Of a stretch of 40,042 nucleotides of DNA, positions 24,501-32,469 are shown one piece after another. Under the pieces are notes generated by a model. That model did not search any database. It worked only from the letters and a program-made list of their open reading frames with translations, and was not told the origin of the DNA. This DNA comes from CAZMVU01 sp964569295 (lineage in GTDB: Bacteria > Hydrogenedentota > Hydrogenedentia > Hydrogenedentales > JAGMZX01), in contig CAZMVU010000018.1 of NCBI GenBank assembly GCA_964569295.1, positions 1 through 40,042 on the forward strand. Reading direction: 5' to 3'. How positions within the stretch are numbered: the stretch's first letter is position 1; the number at the start of each line of letters is the position of its first letter. The position numbers and the translations under genes are program-made.

Positions 24501-25271
24501 TCAGGCGCGTTCGGCAAGAAAGGCATAGCTTTGGCACACCGCGTCGAAGGGGGCGCCGGGGCGGGTGTCTTGTTCGTATACGTACCATTCGGCGGCGGCC
24601 TCTTCGGCGGCATCGAAGATGTCGTCCCAGTCGAGAACGCCGGCGCCCAATGCGGTAAAAATCGGGTTGCCCGCGTTGTCGCGTTCGGCAGCGAGGTCTT
24701 TCACGTGCAGAATGGGGCAGCGCCCGGCGTAGGCGCGTATGGTTGTGGCCGGGTCGGCGCCGGCGGCAGCAAGCCATCCGGTGTCGAGTTCTGCGTAGAG
24801 GTTCTCGGGGTTGGTGTTGGCATAGAGGAGGTCGAGCTTGGTTAGGTGCTCGCCGGGAAAGGGCTCGAGTTCGAAGGCCTGGTTATGGTAGGAGAGCCGC
24901 ATACCGTAGGCGCGCAGGCGTGCGCCCAGGGTTTCGAGCCGCTGGGCGCCGGCTATCCAGGCGTCGCGGGTGTCGCAGCACTCGGTCATCCTGGCGCCGG
25001 TGGCGATATCCGGCGCACCGACGGTTTCCCAAAAGGTTACGGCGGCGTCGATATCTTGCTCGAACGCCTCGATGGAAGCATGGCCGGCGATGGCCTTGAG
25101 GCCGGCCGTATCGAGGAGGCGCCGGATTTCCGGGGCCGGGAGATCGGGCATGGCGTTCCATTGCACGAAGTCGAACCCGGCTTCCCGGCAGCGCGAGAGG
25201 GCGGCCGGCAAATCCGCGGCGCCGGGCTGGCGTACGCTGAACAGTTGCAGTGCAATTCCGATGTTCGACAT
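24501..25271 (-). CDS. Sugar phosphate isomerase/epimerase (AP-endonuclease-2-like TIM barrel), copy 2
   Basis: This 256-residue paralog of the gene that follows it has the same order of motifs: IALQLFSVRQP, GFDFVQWNAMP, IAGHASIE, LSYHNQAFELEP (His and Glu metal positions), YAELDTGWLAAAG, LHVKDL and VYEQDTRPG. Identity to the neighbour is modest, so the duplication is old or the two have different substrates. Start 25271 is the ATG directly before SNIGIALQLF; an in-frame upstream start at 25295 would add only an unlikely N-terminus. It lies just downstream of the ribosomal cluster but behind that cluster's terminator, so it should have its own promoter or depend on read-through. Confidence 0.9.
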   Translation of the reverse strand: MSNIGIALQLFSVRQPGAADLPAALSRCREAGFDFVQWNAMPDLPAPEIRRLLDTAGLKAIAGHASIEAFEQDIDAAVTFWETVGAPDIATGARMTECCDTRDAWIAGAQRLETLGARLRAYGMRLSYHNQAFELEPFPGEHLTKLDLLYANTNPENLYAELDTGWLAAAGADPATTIRAYAGRCPILHVKDLAAERDNAGNPIFTALGAGVLDWDDIFDAAEEAAAEWYVYEQDTRPGAPFDAVCQSYAFLAERA

Positions 25272-25308
25272 GGCCGGTTTTCCGGGGGTGCGCACGGCGC
25301 GGTGTAAA

Positions 25309-25338
25309 ACGGAGCCGCCGCAAAAACGGCGACTCCGT
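25309..25338 (-). terminator. Rho-independent terminator of the ribosomal protein cluster
   Basis: Arms ACGGAGCCGCCG (25309-25320) and CGGCGACTCCGT (25327-25338) pair at 11 of 12 positions around the six-base loop CAAAAA. On the minus strand the stem is followed by TTTTA. It lies 22 bases after the rplQ stop and before the isomerase start. Confidence 0.8.
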
Positions 25339-25360
25339 TACTGGATCAGTCAGGGAAGGC

Positions 25361-25738
25361 TCAGTCTTTGCTGGTGGTCTCGCCCAAGCCTACGAGTTCG
25401 ATGCGGGCGAGTTCTGCGCCATCCCCTACACGGTTGCGCGTGCGCAGGACACGGGTGTAGCCACCGGGACGCTCGGCGAAAGCCGGGCCGATCTCGGTGA
25501 ACAGGCGTGTAACCGCGCTCTTGTCGCGCAGGGCGGCAAAGGCCCGGCGCCGGTTGTGCACGGAGTCTGTCTTCGCGAGTGTAATCAGCGGCTCGGCGAA
25601 GCGGCGCAGTTCCTTGGCCTTCGAGACGCCCGTTTCGATGGCGTTGTGTGTGAACAATGCCACCGCCAGCGCCTGCATAGTCGCTTTGCGGTGGGACGTG
25701 GTGCGGCCGAGGCGCCGGCCGGCTTTCCTGTGTCTCAT
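25361..25738 (-). CDS. rplQ: 50S ribosomal protein L17
   Basis: L17 is a large-subunit protein near the exit-tunnel side of 23S rRNA. The 125-residue sequence starts MRHRKAGRRLGRTTSHRKA, the family hallmark, and continues with ALFTHNAIETGVSKAKELR and the C-terminal GGYTRVLRTRNRVGDGAELARIEL region. Its ATG overlaps the rpoA stop by four bases, so translation is probably coupled to rpoA. It is the last gene of the cluster, with an intrinsic terminator just after it. Confidence 0.98.
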   Translation of the reverse strand: MRHRKAGRRLGRTTSHRKATMQALAVALFTHNAIETGVSKAKELRRFAEPLITLAKTDSVHNRRRAFAALRDKSAVTRLFTEIGPAFAERPGGYTRVLRTRNRVGDGAELARIELVGLGETTSKD

Positions 25739-26778
25739 TCTTCCTCGCCTCCTTCCGTGGCCTCTTCTTCGGAGTCTTCGGACGGTGCCGGCGCACTGCG
25801 GGGGATCCCGGCGGGGACGCCGGCCGACACGTCCATGCCGAGTTCAAGGTCCATGGATTCGAGTACCTGTTTGATTTCATTGAGCGACTTTTGTCCGAAG
25901 TTGTGGAATTGGAGCATTTCCGATTCTTCGCGCTGGACAAGGTCACCGATGGTGTGGATGTTGGCAGCTTTCAGGCAGTTGGCGGCGCGCACGCTAAGCT
26001 CGAGTTCGTCGACGGAGCGGGCGAGTTTGCGGGCGAGTTCCGGATCTTCCGGGCCTTCGGCGGCGGCGCGGGCGCTTTCCTCGCTGTCCTGCTTCACGAA
26101 GATGCGCAGGTGCTCCATGAGCAGGGCCGCGGCTTCTTCGAGCGCTTTTTCCGGCGAGATCGAGCCGTTGGTCCAAATGTCGAGTATCAACCGGTCATAG
26201 TCGGTCTTCTGCCCGACGCGCGCATCTTCGACCTGGAAGTTCACCTTTGTCACGGGTGAGAAGTTGGCATCAAGGTAAACGGTGCCCAGCGGTGCGTGTT
26301 CGAGCTCGAACTGTTCGGCGGCCACGTAGCCGCGCCCGCGCACAACCTTGACTTCCATCTCGACCTTGGCGCTCTTCGAGGTGGCGTTGAGCAGGACCAT
26401 ATCCGGGTTGAACACTTCGAGGCCGTCGCGCGTGAACAGGTCGCCGACTGTCACCTGGCCTTCGCCGGCATGGGTGAAGGCGAAGATGAGGGGCTCTTGC
26501 TGGTTGAGGCGCAGCTGGGCGCGCTTGAGGTTAAGGACCACATCGGTCACGTCTTCCTGCACGCCCGGGATAGCCGCGAATTCATGGGGGACCCCTTCAA
26601 GCCGGATGGCCGTGACCGCGGATCCCTCGAGCGACGCGAGGAGCACGCGCCGCAGGGAGTTGCCCACGGTGGTGCCATAACCGCGCTCGAAGGGCTCGAC
26701 AATGATGCGGGCGTAGGAGCCTGTAGCGCCTTCCTCGATCTTGACGAACTGGGGGATTGTGAAATCTTCGTATATCAT
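25735..26778 (-). CDS. rpoA: DNA-directed RNA polymerase subunit alpha
   Basis: Alpha dimerises to seed core RNA polymerase assembly and contacts upstream promoter DNA and activators. The 347-residue protein has the N-terminal assembly domain (residues ~1-235, with FERGYGTTVGNSLRRVLLASLEGSA and IDGVxHEF-like LEGVPHEF) and the C-terminal domain (~265-325, ELSVRAANCLKAANIHTIGDLVQ and FGQKSLNEIKQ). It ends in an acidic tail (SEEEATEGGEEE) of about 20 residues beyond the usual end. It follows rpsK with a 75-base spacer; rpsD, often found here, is absent. Confidence 0.98.
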   Translation of the reverse strand: MIYEDFTIPQFVKIEEGATGSYARIIVEPFERGYGTTVGNSLRRVLLASLEGSAVTAIRLEGVPHEFAAIPGVQEDVTDVVLNLKRAQLRLNQQEPLIFAFTHAGEGQVTVGDLFTRDGLEVFNPDMVLLNATSKSAKVEMEVKVVRGRGYVAAEQFELEHAPLGTVYLDANFSPVTKVNFQVEDARVGQKTDYDRLILDIWTNGSISPEKALEEAAALLMEHLRIFVKQDSEESARAAAEGPEDPELARKLARSVDELELSVRAANCLKAANIHTIGDLVQREESEMLQFHNFGQKSLNEIKQVLESMDLELGMDVSAGVPAGIPRSAPAPSEDSEEEATEGGEEE

Positions 26779-26853
26779 CGGTACAGCCTTTCGCCGGGAG
26801 CCTTCGCGTTTCGTTGCCTTCCGCGTGGAGTTGGTTCAACACCGGATCGCCGC

Positions 26854-27255
26854 TCAGACGCGGCGGCGTTTCGGAGGGCGGCAGCCGTTGTGCGGAATGC
26901 TCGTCACATCGCGGATGAGTGACACCGCGAGGCCCGCCGCCTGGACGGCGCGGATGGCCGACTCCCGGCCGGCTCCGGGACCGTTCACGTGCACACGGAC
27001 TTCGCGCAGGCCGAGATCGAGCGCCTTCCGGGCTGCCTGTTCGGCCGCTACCTGGGCCGCGAAAGCTGTGCTTTTGCGCGAGCCCGAGAAGCCGCACTGC
27101 CCGGCACTGGCCGACGCCACGACGTTGCCTTGCATGTCGGTAATCGAGATGATTGTGTTGTTGAAGGTGGCCTGCACATGAGCAACACCCTGGGTCGTGC
27201 TCAATTGCACACGACGCTTGCGGCCCTTCGAACCTTTTCGCTTTTCCTTGGCCAC
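26854..27255 (-). CDS. rpsK: 30S ribosomal protein S11
   Basis: S11 lines the platform of the small subunit and contacts mRNA near the Shine-Dalgarno helix. The 133-residue product contains GVAHVQATFNNTIISITDMQGNVV, SAGQCGFSGSRKSTAFAAQ and the C-terminal DVTSIPHNGCRPPKRRRV, all typical. The start is GTG at 27255 with GGAGG six bases upstream; the open frame continues to 27429 only across rpsM. Spacing to rpsM is 10 bases, consistent with one transcript. Confidence 0.97.
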   Translation of the reverse strand: MAKEKRKGSKGRKRRVQLSTTQGVAHVQATFNNTIISITDMQGNVVASASAGQCGFSGSRKSTAFAAQVAAEQAARKALDLGLREVRVHVNGPGAGRESAIRAVQAAGLAVSLIRDVTSIPHNGCRPPKRRRV

Positions 27256-27265
27256 GGCGTGCCTC

Positions 27266-27631
27266 CTATTTCTTTTTGATAGCCGTACGCTTCGGGCCCT
27301 TGCGGGTCCGGGCGTTGGTATGGGTGCGTTGACCATGCACCGGCAGACTGCGCTTGTGCCGCAGGCCCCGGTAGCAGTTGATGTCCATGAGCCGTTTAAT
27401 GTTCGCCGCGACTTCCCGCCGCAGGTCACCTTCGACCTTGTAGTTGGTCTGGATGGCCGTGCTCAGCGCGTTCACCTGTTCGTCGGTGAGTTCGCGCACC
27501 CGGGTAGCCGGGTCGATGCCGGTAATGTCGAGCACCTTGCGGGCCCGGGTCGGGCCAATGCCATACACCTTCTGAAGGCCGGCATCCACCCGCCGGTCGC
27601 GGGCCAGATCGACGCCTACAACGCGTGCCAT
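27266..27631 (-). CDS. rpsM: 30S ribosomal protein S13
   Basis: S13 sits at the head of the small subunit, contacting the P-site tRNA and the inter-subunit bridge with L5. The 121-residue sequence begins MARVVGVDLARDRRVDAGLQKVYGIGPTRA-like with the helix-hairpin-helix KVYGIGPTRARKVLD, followed by YRGLRHKRSLPVHGQRT and the usual basic tail ending KRTAIKKK. It lies 19 bases after rpmJ in the standard rpmJ-rpsM-rpsK order. Confidence 0.98.
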   Translation of the reverse strand: MARVVGVDLARDRRVDAGLQKVYGIGPTRARKVLDITGIDPATRVRELTDEQVNALSTAIQTNYKVEGDLRREVAANIKRLMDINCYRGLRHKRSLPVHGQRTHTNARTRKGPKRTAIKKK

Positions 27632-27650
27632 GAATAGAAATCTCCTCGGT

Positions 27651-27764
27651 TCAGCCTTGGCGCTGTTTATGCTTCGGGTTCTCGCAGATTACCCGGACGC
27701 GCCCATGGCGCCGGATAACCCGGCATTTTTCGCACATCTTCTTCACGGATGCCCGTACTTTCAT
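27651..27764 (-). CDS. rpmJ: 50S ribosomal protein L36
   Basis: L36 is the smallest large-subunit protein and binds 23S rRNA near the peptidyl-transferase base. The 37-residue sequence MKVRASVKKMCEKCRVIRRH keeps the zinc-binding CxxC, then a Cys in VICENPKHKQRQG with the fourth ligand His, so this is the zinc-type form. The ATG at 27764 is the only plausible start; a longer open frame to 27845 passes through palindromic spacer sequence. Confidence 0.97.
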   Translation of the reverse strand: MKVRASVKKMCEKCRVIRRHGRVRVICENPKHKQRQG

Positions 27765-27779
27765 GGCTCTCTGCTCCGT

Positions 27780-27888
27780 CGCGGCTTGCAGCCGCGGTTT
27801 GCCGGGTGCGCGGTAATGTGCGCACCCCGTTTCCGGTGCCGTCACCGGTAATTGCGGTCCTCAGTCTGTGGTGCGCGCGCCGGCGCGC
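27780..27888 (-). promoter_or_regulatory. Array of four inverted repeats in the map-rpmJ spacer
   Basis: Four palindromes follow one another. CGCGGCT/AGCCGCG at 27780-27796 has a 3-base loop. GGGTGCGC/GCGCACCC at 27804-27827 has an 8-bp perfect stem. CCGGTG/CACCGG at 27833-27848 has a 4-base loop. GCGCGCCGGCGCGC at 27875-27888 is a perfect palindrome. No T runs follow. infA, commonly found between map and rpmJ, is not encoded here. Confidence 0.55.
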
Positions 27889-27891
27889 CAC

Positions 27892-28665
27892 TCACTCGGC
27901 CTGTCCCCATACCAATAGGGGCGAACCGGAGAGTATCTCGCCGCCGTCTTCACGCACCACAATCGAATGCTCGAAGTGCGCGCTCGGCTTACTGTCCGCC
28001 GTGACGACCGTCCAGCCGTCTTTCAGCACACGCACCTCGTGGGTACCCATATTGACCATGGGCTCGATAGCCAGCGCCATGCCCGCACGCAGGCGCGGGC
28101 CGCGCTCTCTGGACACGAAATTCGGTATCTGCGGATCTTCGTGCATTTTCGTCCCGATGCCGTGGCCCACGAAGTCCCGCACGATACCATAGCCGTGCGG
28201 GTTGCAGGCGCCCTCGATAGCGACCGCAAGGTCACGCAGGCAGTTCCCGTCGCAAGCCGCCTTGATGGCGCGGCTCAGCGCGCGGTCCGTCACATCGAGC
28301 AGCTGCTGGCGATTCGTGTCGACGGTGCCCACCGGCAGGGTAACCGCCGCGTCGCCGCAGTAGCCTTGGTAAAAGGTGCCCACGTCAATGCTGACAATCT
28401 CGCCTTCTTTCAGGCGGCGCTCGCCGGGGATGCCGTGCACCACGACATCCTCGATGCTGATGCAGGTCGAGGCTGGGTAGCCGTGATAACCGAGAAAGGC
28501 GGGTTGTGCACCCTGCTCGCGAATAAGGGCCTCGGCAGCGGCATCCAGCTCGCGCGTGCTCACCCCCGGCCGAATCATGCCGGCCAGCATGGTGTGCACC
28601 TGCGCGACAATCTGATTCGCCTCGCGCAGGAGGTCGATCTCGCGTTCTGAACGAATCGCGATCAT
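27892..28665 (-). CDS. map: Methionine aminopeptidase, type I
   Basis: This 257-residue cytoplasmic enzyme removes initiator methionine from nascent proteins using two metal ions. Recognisable parts are the His in FLGYHGYPASTCIS, first Asp in VSIDVGTFYQGYCGDAAVTLPVG (both metal Asp residues), His in GHGIGTKMHEDPQIPNF, Glu in AIEPMVNMG and final Glu in FEHSIVVREDGGEIL. That is the full D-D-H-E-E metal set. The ATG at 28665 directly precedes IAIRSEREIDLLREAN; upstream in-frame sequence to 28704 is spacer. It follows secY with 174 bases between and no adk gene in that gap. Confidence 0.97.
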   Translation of the reverse strand: MIAIRSEREIDLLREANQIVAQVHTMLAGMIRPGVSTRELDAAAEALIREQGAQPAFLGYHGYPASTCISIEDVVVHGIPGERRLKEGEIVSIDVGTFYQGYCGDAAVTLPVGTVDTNRQQLLDVTDRALSRAIKAACDGNCLRDLAVAIEGACNPHGYGIVRDFVGHGIGTKMHEDPQIPNFVSRERGPRLRAGMALAIEPMVNMGTHEVRVLKDGWTVVTADSKPSAHFEHSIVVREDGGEILSGSPLLVWGQAE

Positions 28666-28839
28666 ACGCGTCCCGCCACAGCGCTCTTGGCGCCCATGGT
28701 CCATTCAACTGTTGCCGGTGGCGGCCCTGAGAGCCGTCCACCCCCGACGCCGACAGGAAACTGTGCCGGGGCCGCCGTGCGGTACGTATCCCCATGCGCG
28801 CCACGCGCCATGGAGATGCGGTTCGTCGTGTGTCGTCTA

Positions 28840-30177
28840 TCAAAAGCCACGGCGTGCACGTATCCGCCGGCCGCGCACCCCGAACCCGTCGTAGTGCCGC
28901 ATAACCAGGTGTTGCTCGATCTGCCGAATCGTGTCAAGCGCGACGCCGACCATGATAAGGAGGCTCGTGCCGCCGAAGAACTGGACCACCGTCGGGTCCG
29001 GCACTTCCAGCATTGCGTAGACCACCGGCGGCATTAGCGCGACCCCCGCGAGAAAGATGGCGCCCACGAGGGTAATGCGGGTCATCACGTGGTGCAGGTA
29101 GTCGGCCGTGGCCTTGCCCGGCCGTACCCCGACGATGACGCCGCCATACTTTTTCATGTTGTCCGCCACTTCCACCGGATTGAATGTCAGGGCGGTGTAG
29201 AAGAAGCAGAAAAAGATAATGAGCCCCGCATAGATGAGGTTATACCATATGCCGGTCCAGTCGAACACGGTCGACAGGAACGCCTCGAGCCAGGGAATGT
29301 TCACCGACTGGCTCAACGATCCCGGGACCATCAGAATCGAGCTGGCGAAGATGATGGGGATAACACCCGCCTGGTTCACGCGCAACGGCAGATACGTGCG
29401 CTGGCCGCCGACGACGCCGCGCCCGCGAATCTGGCGCGGATACTGCACCGGAATCCGGCGTTGGCCGGTGGTCACCACAATGGCGCCTGCCACCACCAAG
29501 ACGAGCAGGACCACCAGAATGAGTACCTGGAAGATCGACATTTCCCCGACCTGGAGCATGCGCACCAGGTTGAACATCGCGCTCGGCAGCCGGGAGATAA
29601 TGCTGATGAAGATTATGAGTGAAATGCCGTTGCCGACGCCGTATTCGCTGATTTGTTCGCCCAGCCACATAATGAACGCGGTGCCGGTGGTGAGTGTGAG
29701 CACGGCCATGAGGCGGAATCCCCAGCCGGGATTCGGCACAATAACCGTGTTGCCGGAATTGAGGCTTTCCATGTACAACGCAATCATGAAACCCTGGATG
29801 ATGCACAGCCCAATGGTGGCAAAGCGCGTATACTCGGTGATCTTGCGCTGGCCTTCCTGGCCCTGCTTCTGCAACTGCTCGAGGGCGGGGATCACGGGGA
29901 TCAGCAGGGAGAAGATAATGGACGCGGTGATATAGGGCATGATGCCCAGCGCGAACACCGTCGCATTGGCGAAGGCGCCGCCCGTGAACATATCGTAGAA
30001 ACCGAGCAGGCCGCCCGCCGACTGCAACTGATTCGCCAGGGCAGCGCCGTCCACCCCCGGTGTCGGCACGTGGGCGCCAAGCCGGTAAATGGCGAGCATG
30101 AGCAGCGTGAAGAAAATACGGTTTTTCAGCTCGGGAATCTTGAAGGCGTTTCGAAATGCTTCTATGGGCTGTGACAC
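28840..30177 (-). CDS. secY: Protein translocase subunit SecY
   Basis: SecY forms the protein-conducting channel of the Sec translocon in the inner membrane. The 445-residue protein has ten hydrophobic segments and the conserved stretches PTPGVDG, FYDMFTGGAFANATVFALGIMPYI, IPALEQLQKQGQEGQRKI-type cytoplasmic loop, and GQRRIPVQYPRQIRG. The start is GTG (30177). It lies six bases from the rplO stop, so translation of the two is closely linked. Its product serves the many signal-peptide proteins seen elsewhere in this window. Confidence 0.98.
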   Translation of the reverse strand: MSQPIEAFRNAFKIPELKNRIFFTLLMLAIYRLGAHVPTPGVDGAALANQLQSAGGLLGFYDMFTGGAFANATVFALGIMPYITASIIFSLLIPVIPALEQLQKQGQEGQRKITEYTRFATIGLCIIQGFMIALYMESLNSGNTVIVPNPGWGFRLMAVLTLTTGTAFIMWLGEQISEYGVGNGISLIIFISIISRLPSAMFNLVRMLQVGEMSIFQVLILVVLLVLVVAGAIVVTTGQRRIPVQYPRQIRGRGVVGGQRTYLPLRVNQAGVIPIIFASSILMVPGSLSQSVNIPWLEAFLSTVFDWTGIWYNLIYAGLIIFFCFFYTALTFNPVEVADNMKKYGGVIVGVRPGKATADYLHHVMTRITLVGAIFLAGVALMPPVVYAMLEVPDPTVVQFFGGTSLLIMVGVALDTIRQIEQHLVMRHYDGFGVRGRRIRARRGF

Positions 30178-30183
30178 AGACCC

Positions 30184-30771
30184 CTACTCCTTCGTGTCGT
30201 CACTCTTGGTCTCACTCGCCTCGCCACGGTCCGTCTCATCGCCCGCGGATTCGTGTGCGGGCGCGGGGACGGGGGCATTTACCGGGGCCTCAGGCGCCGG
30301 TGTTGCTTCGGCCGCCGCGGTGCGCAGGGGCGCCAATTCGACCTTGCCGCCGGCCGCCTCGATCTTTGCCTGGGCGCCTGGGCTGATGGCCTGTACCTGC
30401 ACGGTGAGGCGCGTGCTTATCTCGCCCCGGCCGAGCACCTTCACCCCGCCCCGCAACTCGGGCACGAGCCGGCGCACACGCAGTACCTCCGTGGACACCA
30501 CGTCGCCGTCGTTGAATGCCTGGTCAAGCAGATCCACATTGATCGGGGCCATGGGCTGGCGCTTCTGATGCCGGAACCCACGCTTGGGCAGGCGCCGGTG
30601 CAACGGCATCTGGCCGCCCTCGTAGCCCGGGCGTTTCTTTGCGCCCGCGCGCGCCAACTGCCCTTTATGGCCACGGCCGGAAGTCTTTCCCGTGCCAGAA
30701 CTGGGACCACGGCCGACCCGCTTGCGGCCCTTGCGCGCGCCGGGGGAAGTCTCGAGTTTGCTCAGGTCCAT
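30184..30771 (-). CDS. rplO: 50S ribosomal protein L15 with acidic C-terminal extension
   Basis: L15 is a late-assembly large-subunit protein. Residues 1-~150 are standard: LETSPGARKGRKRVGRGPSSGTGKTSGRGHKGQ-type Gly/Arg-rich start, FEGGQMPL-like YEGGQMPLHRRLPKRGF, and the VKVLGRGEI...SPGAQAKIEAAGG end. The remaining ~45 residues are an unusual Ala/Pro-rich then acidic tail (ending GEASETKSDDTKE), making the protein 195 residues where about 145 is usual. rpmD (L30), usually between rpsE and rplO, is absent; only 59 bases separate them, and the tail does not resemble L30. Confidence 0.96.
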   Translation of the reverse strand: MDLSKLETSPGARKGRKRVGRGPSSGTGKTSGRGHKGQLARAGAKKRPGYEGGQMPLHRRLPKRGFRHQKRQPMAPINVDLLDQAFNDGDVVSTEVLRVRRLVPELRGGVKVLGRGEISTRLTVQVQAISPGAQAKIEAAGGKVELAPLRTAAAEATPAPEAPVNAPVPAPAHESAGDETDRGEASETKSDDTKE

Positions 30772-30830
30772 GGTTTTACCTGTCCTTTGTATTCACGCCT
30801 GCGGCCTTTCGGCGGCCGCCATCGTTTTGG

Positions 30831-31370
30831 TTAGAGAATCTCGGCGACGTCCATACCGCGGGTGCTGGCGACTTCCTCGGCGGTTTGCAACCGGCTGAGG
30901 CCTTCGATCGTGGCCCAGACCACGTTGGTGGCGTTGTTCGAGCCGAGCGACTTAGTCAAAATGTTGCGGTAGCCTGCCGCCTCGATGACCGCACGCACGG
31001 GGCCGCCCGCCACGATACCGGTACCGAGCGAGGCCGGCTTCAACAGCACCCGTGCGGAATCGGCGCGGCCGACCACATCGTGGGGAACCGTCGTATTGAC
31101 GATAGCCACTTGGCGCATGGACTTGCGTGCCTTGTCGATGGCCTTGCGGATGGCCTCCGGCACTTCGGCCGCCTTGCCCATGGCCGCGCCCACTTTGCCC
31201 GCGCCGTCTCCAACCACCACAATCGCGCTGAAACTGAAGCGCCGGCCGCCCTTAACCACCTTGGCGACACGATAGATTTTGACGACGTGCTCGATGAGTT
31301 CCGGCTGGCTTTCGTCGCGCCCGCGGGCGCGGCGGCCACCGCCGCCTCTGCCGGTGTTGGAAGTACTCAC
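30831..31370 (-). CDS. rpsE: 30S ribosomal protein S5
   Basis: S5 contributes to decoding fidelity and mRNA helicase activity at the ribosome entry channel. The 179-residue protein has a Gly/Arg-rich start and the double-stranded-RNA-binding-like motif FSFSAIVVVGDGAGKVGAAM leading to GKAAEVPEAIRKA, then TIEGLSRLQTAEEVASTRGM at the C-terminus. The start is GTG at 31370 with AGGAG nine bases ahead. A 102-base spacer separates it from rplR. Confidence 0.98.
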   Translation of the reverse strand: MSTSNTGRGGGGRRARGRDESQPELIEHVVKIYRVAKVVKGGRRFSFSAIVVVGDGAGKVGAAMGKAAEVPEAIRKAIDKARKSMRQVAIVNTTVPHDVVGRADSARVLLKPASLGTGIVAGGPVRAVIEAAGYRNILTKSLGSNNATNVVWATIEGLSRLQTAEEVASTRGMDVAEIL

Positions 31371-31472
31371 GCTAGCTTTCTCCTGCCTGATAGTTCGGCG
31401 CGGGCCGCTGGTTGCGGGCGCGCTTCGCCGTGTATTCGTTCATCGCATTCTTCATCGCGTTAGGCTGCCTGC

Positions 31473-31826
31473 TCAGAAGCGCAGGCCCGCTTTGCGCGCC
31501 GCATCGGCCAGGGCCTTTACCCGGCCATGATACAGGCGCCCGCCGCGATCGAAGCAGACGCGTTCGATCCCGTTTTCGCGCGCCTTTTCACCTAATGCCT
31601 TGCCGACCTGCCCGGCCGCTTCCCGGTTGCCGCCGGGAATCTTCAATGCCACGGAGGAGGCTGCCCCGACCACACGGCCCTCGGTGTCGTCGATGAGTTG
31701 GGCATAAATATGCTTGAGGGTGCGTGTCACCCGCAGGCGCGGGCGCTCGGCCGTGCCTTGCACCTTCTTGCGCACGCGCCGTTTGCGGCGCTCGAGAAGA
31801 AGGAATTTTTCGCTTGTCTTTGCCAT
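31473..31826 (-). CDS. rplR: 50S ribosomal protein L18
   Basis: L18 binds 5S rRNA with L5 and attaches it to the large subunit. The 117-residue sequence shows LLERRKRRVRKKVQGTAERPRLRVTRTLKHIYAQLIDD-type basic start, then GGNREAAGQVGKALGEKARENGI and FDRGGRLYHGRVKALADAARKAGLRF end, as in typical L18. Start 31826 (ATG before AKTSEK) is preferred over an in-frame start at 31856. Confidence 0.97.
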   Translation of the reverse strand: MAKTSEKFLLLERRKRRVRKKVQGTAERPRLRVTRTLKHIYAQLIDDTEGRVVGAASSVALKIPGGNREAAGQVGKALGEKARENGIERVCFDRGGRLYHGRVKALADAARKAGLRF

Positions 31827-31889
31827 GATTCGCCTTTCCAAACCGTCGGGGTCCATTCCGTCCGACAGTCATGCTCCATTGCGCATCGC

Positions 31890-32429
31890 TTACTTCGCGC
31901 CCGCTTTGCCGACCTTGCGGCGCACGTATTCATCGGCATAGCGCACCCCCTTGCCCTTGTACGGCTCCGGCTTGCGGAGGGCGCGGATATCGGCTGCCAC
32001 CTGGCCCACCTGCTGCTTGTCAATGCCGGAAATCTTGACGGTCTGGGTGCCGTCCAGCTCGAAGGAGATCCCTTCCGGTGGGTCAAGGATCACGGGGTGG
32101 CTGTAGCCGATGGCGAGGTTCAGCTTGTTCCCCTGCATCGAGGCGCGGTAGCCCACCCCCTCGATCTGCAAGGTCTTGGTGAAACCTTCGCTCACACCGA
32201 CGACCATGTTGTTGATCAGTGCCCGCGTGAGGCCGTGCGTGGCCCGATCCTGCTTATCGTCGGTGGGCCGCACCACGGTGACGGTGTCCCCGGCGACCTT
32301 GATGGTCATGCGGGGGGAGAAATCTTGTTCCAAGGCGCCCTTCGGGCCGGTAACCGTGAGGCGCACGCCCTTGAGCTCACACTTCACGCCGGTGGGCAGT
32401 GTTACGGGATATCGTCCTATTCGAGACAC
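31890..32429 (-). CDS. rplF: 50S ribosomal protein L6
   Basis: L6 lies near the factor-binding centre of the large subunit. The 179-residue protein starts SRIGRYPVTLPTGV, the normal L6 N-terminus, and has the second-domain motif YKGKGVRYADEYVRRKVGKAG (PEPYKGKG signature). The start codon is GTG at 32429, with AAGGAAAGGA upstream; an open frame to 32495 overlaps rpsH-side spacer and is not needed. rpsH ends 40 bases upstream. Confidence 0.97.
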   Translation of the reverse strand: MSRIGRYPVTLPTGVKCELKGVRLTVTGPKGALEQDFSPRMTIKVAGDTVTVVRPTDDKQDRATHGLTRALINNMVVGVSEGFTKTLQIEGVGYRASMQGNKLNLAIGYSHPVILDPPEGISFELDGTQTVKISGIDKQQVGQVAADIRALRKPEPYKGKGVRYADEYVRRKVGKAGAK

Positions 32430-32469
32430 GGCGCTAAATCCTTTCCTTGCGGCGCGTGCGGCGCACCAC

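Noticed and set aside
25309..25338. Bidirectional terminator
   Set aside because: Only the minus-strand side has a U run after the stem; no plus-strand gene ends here.
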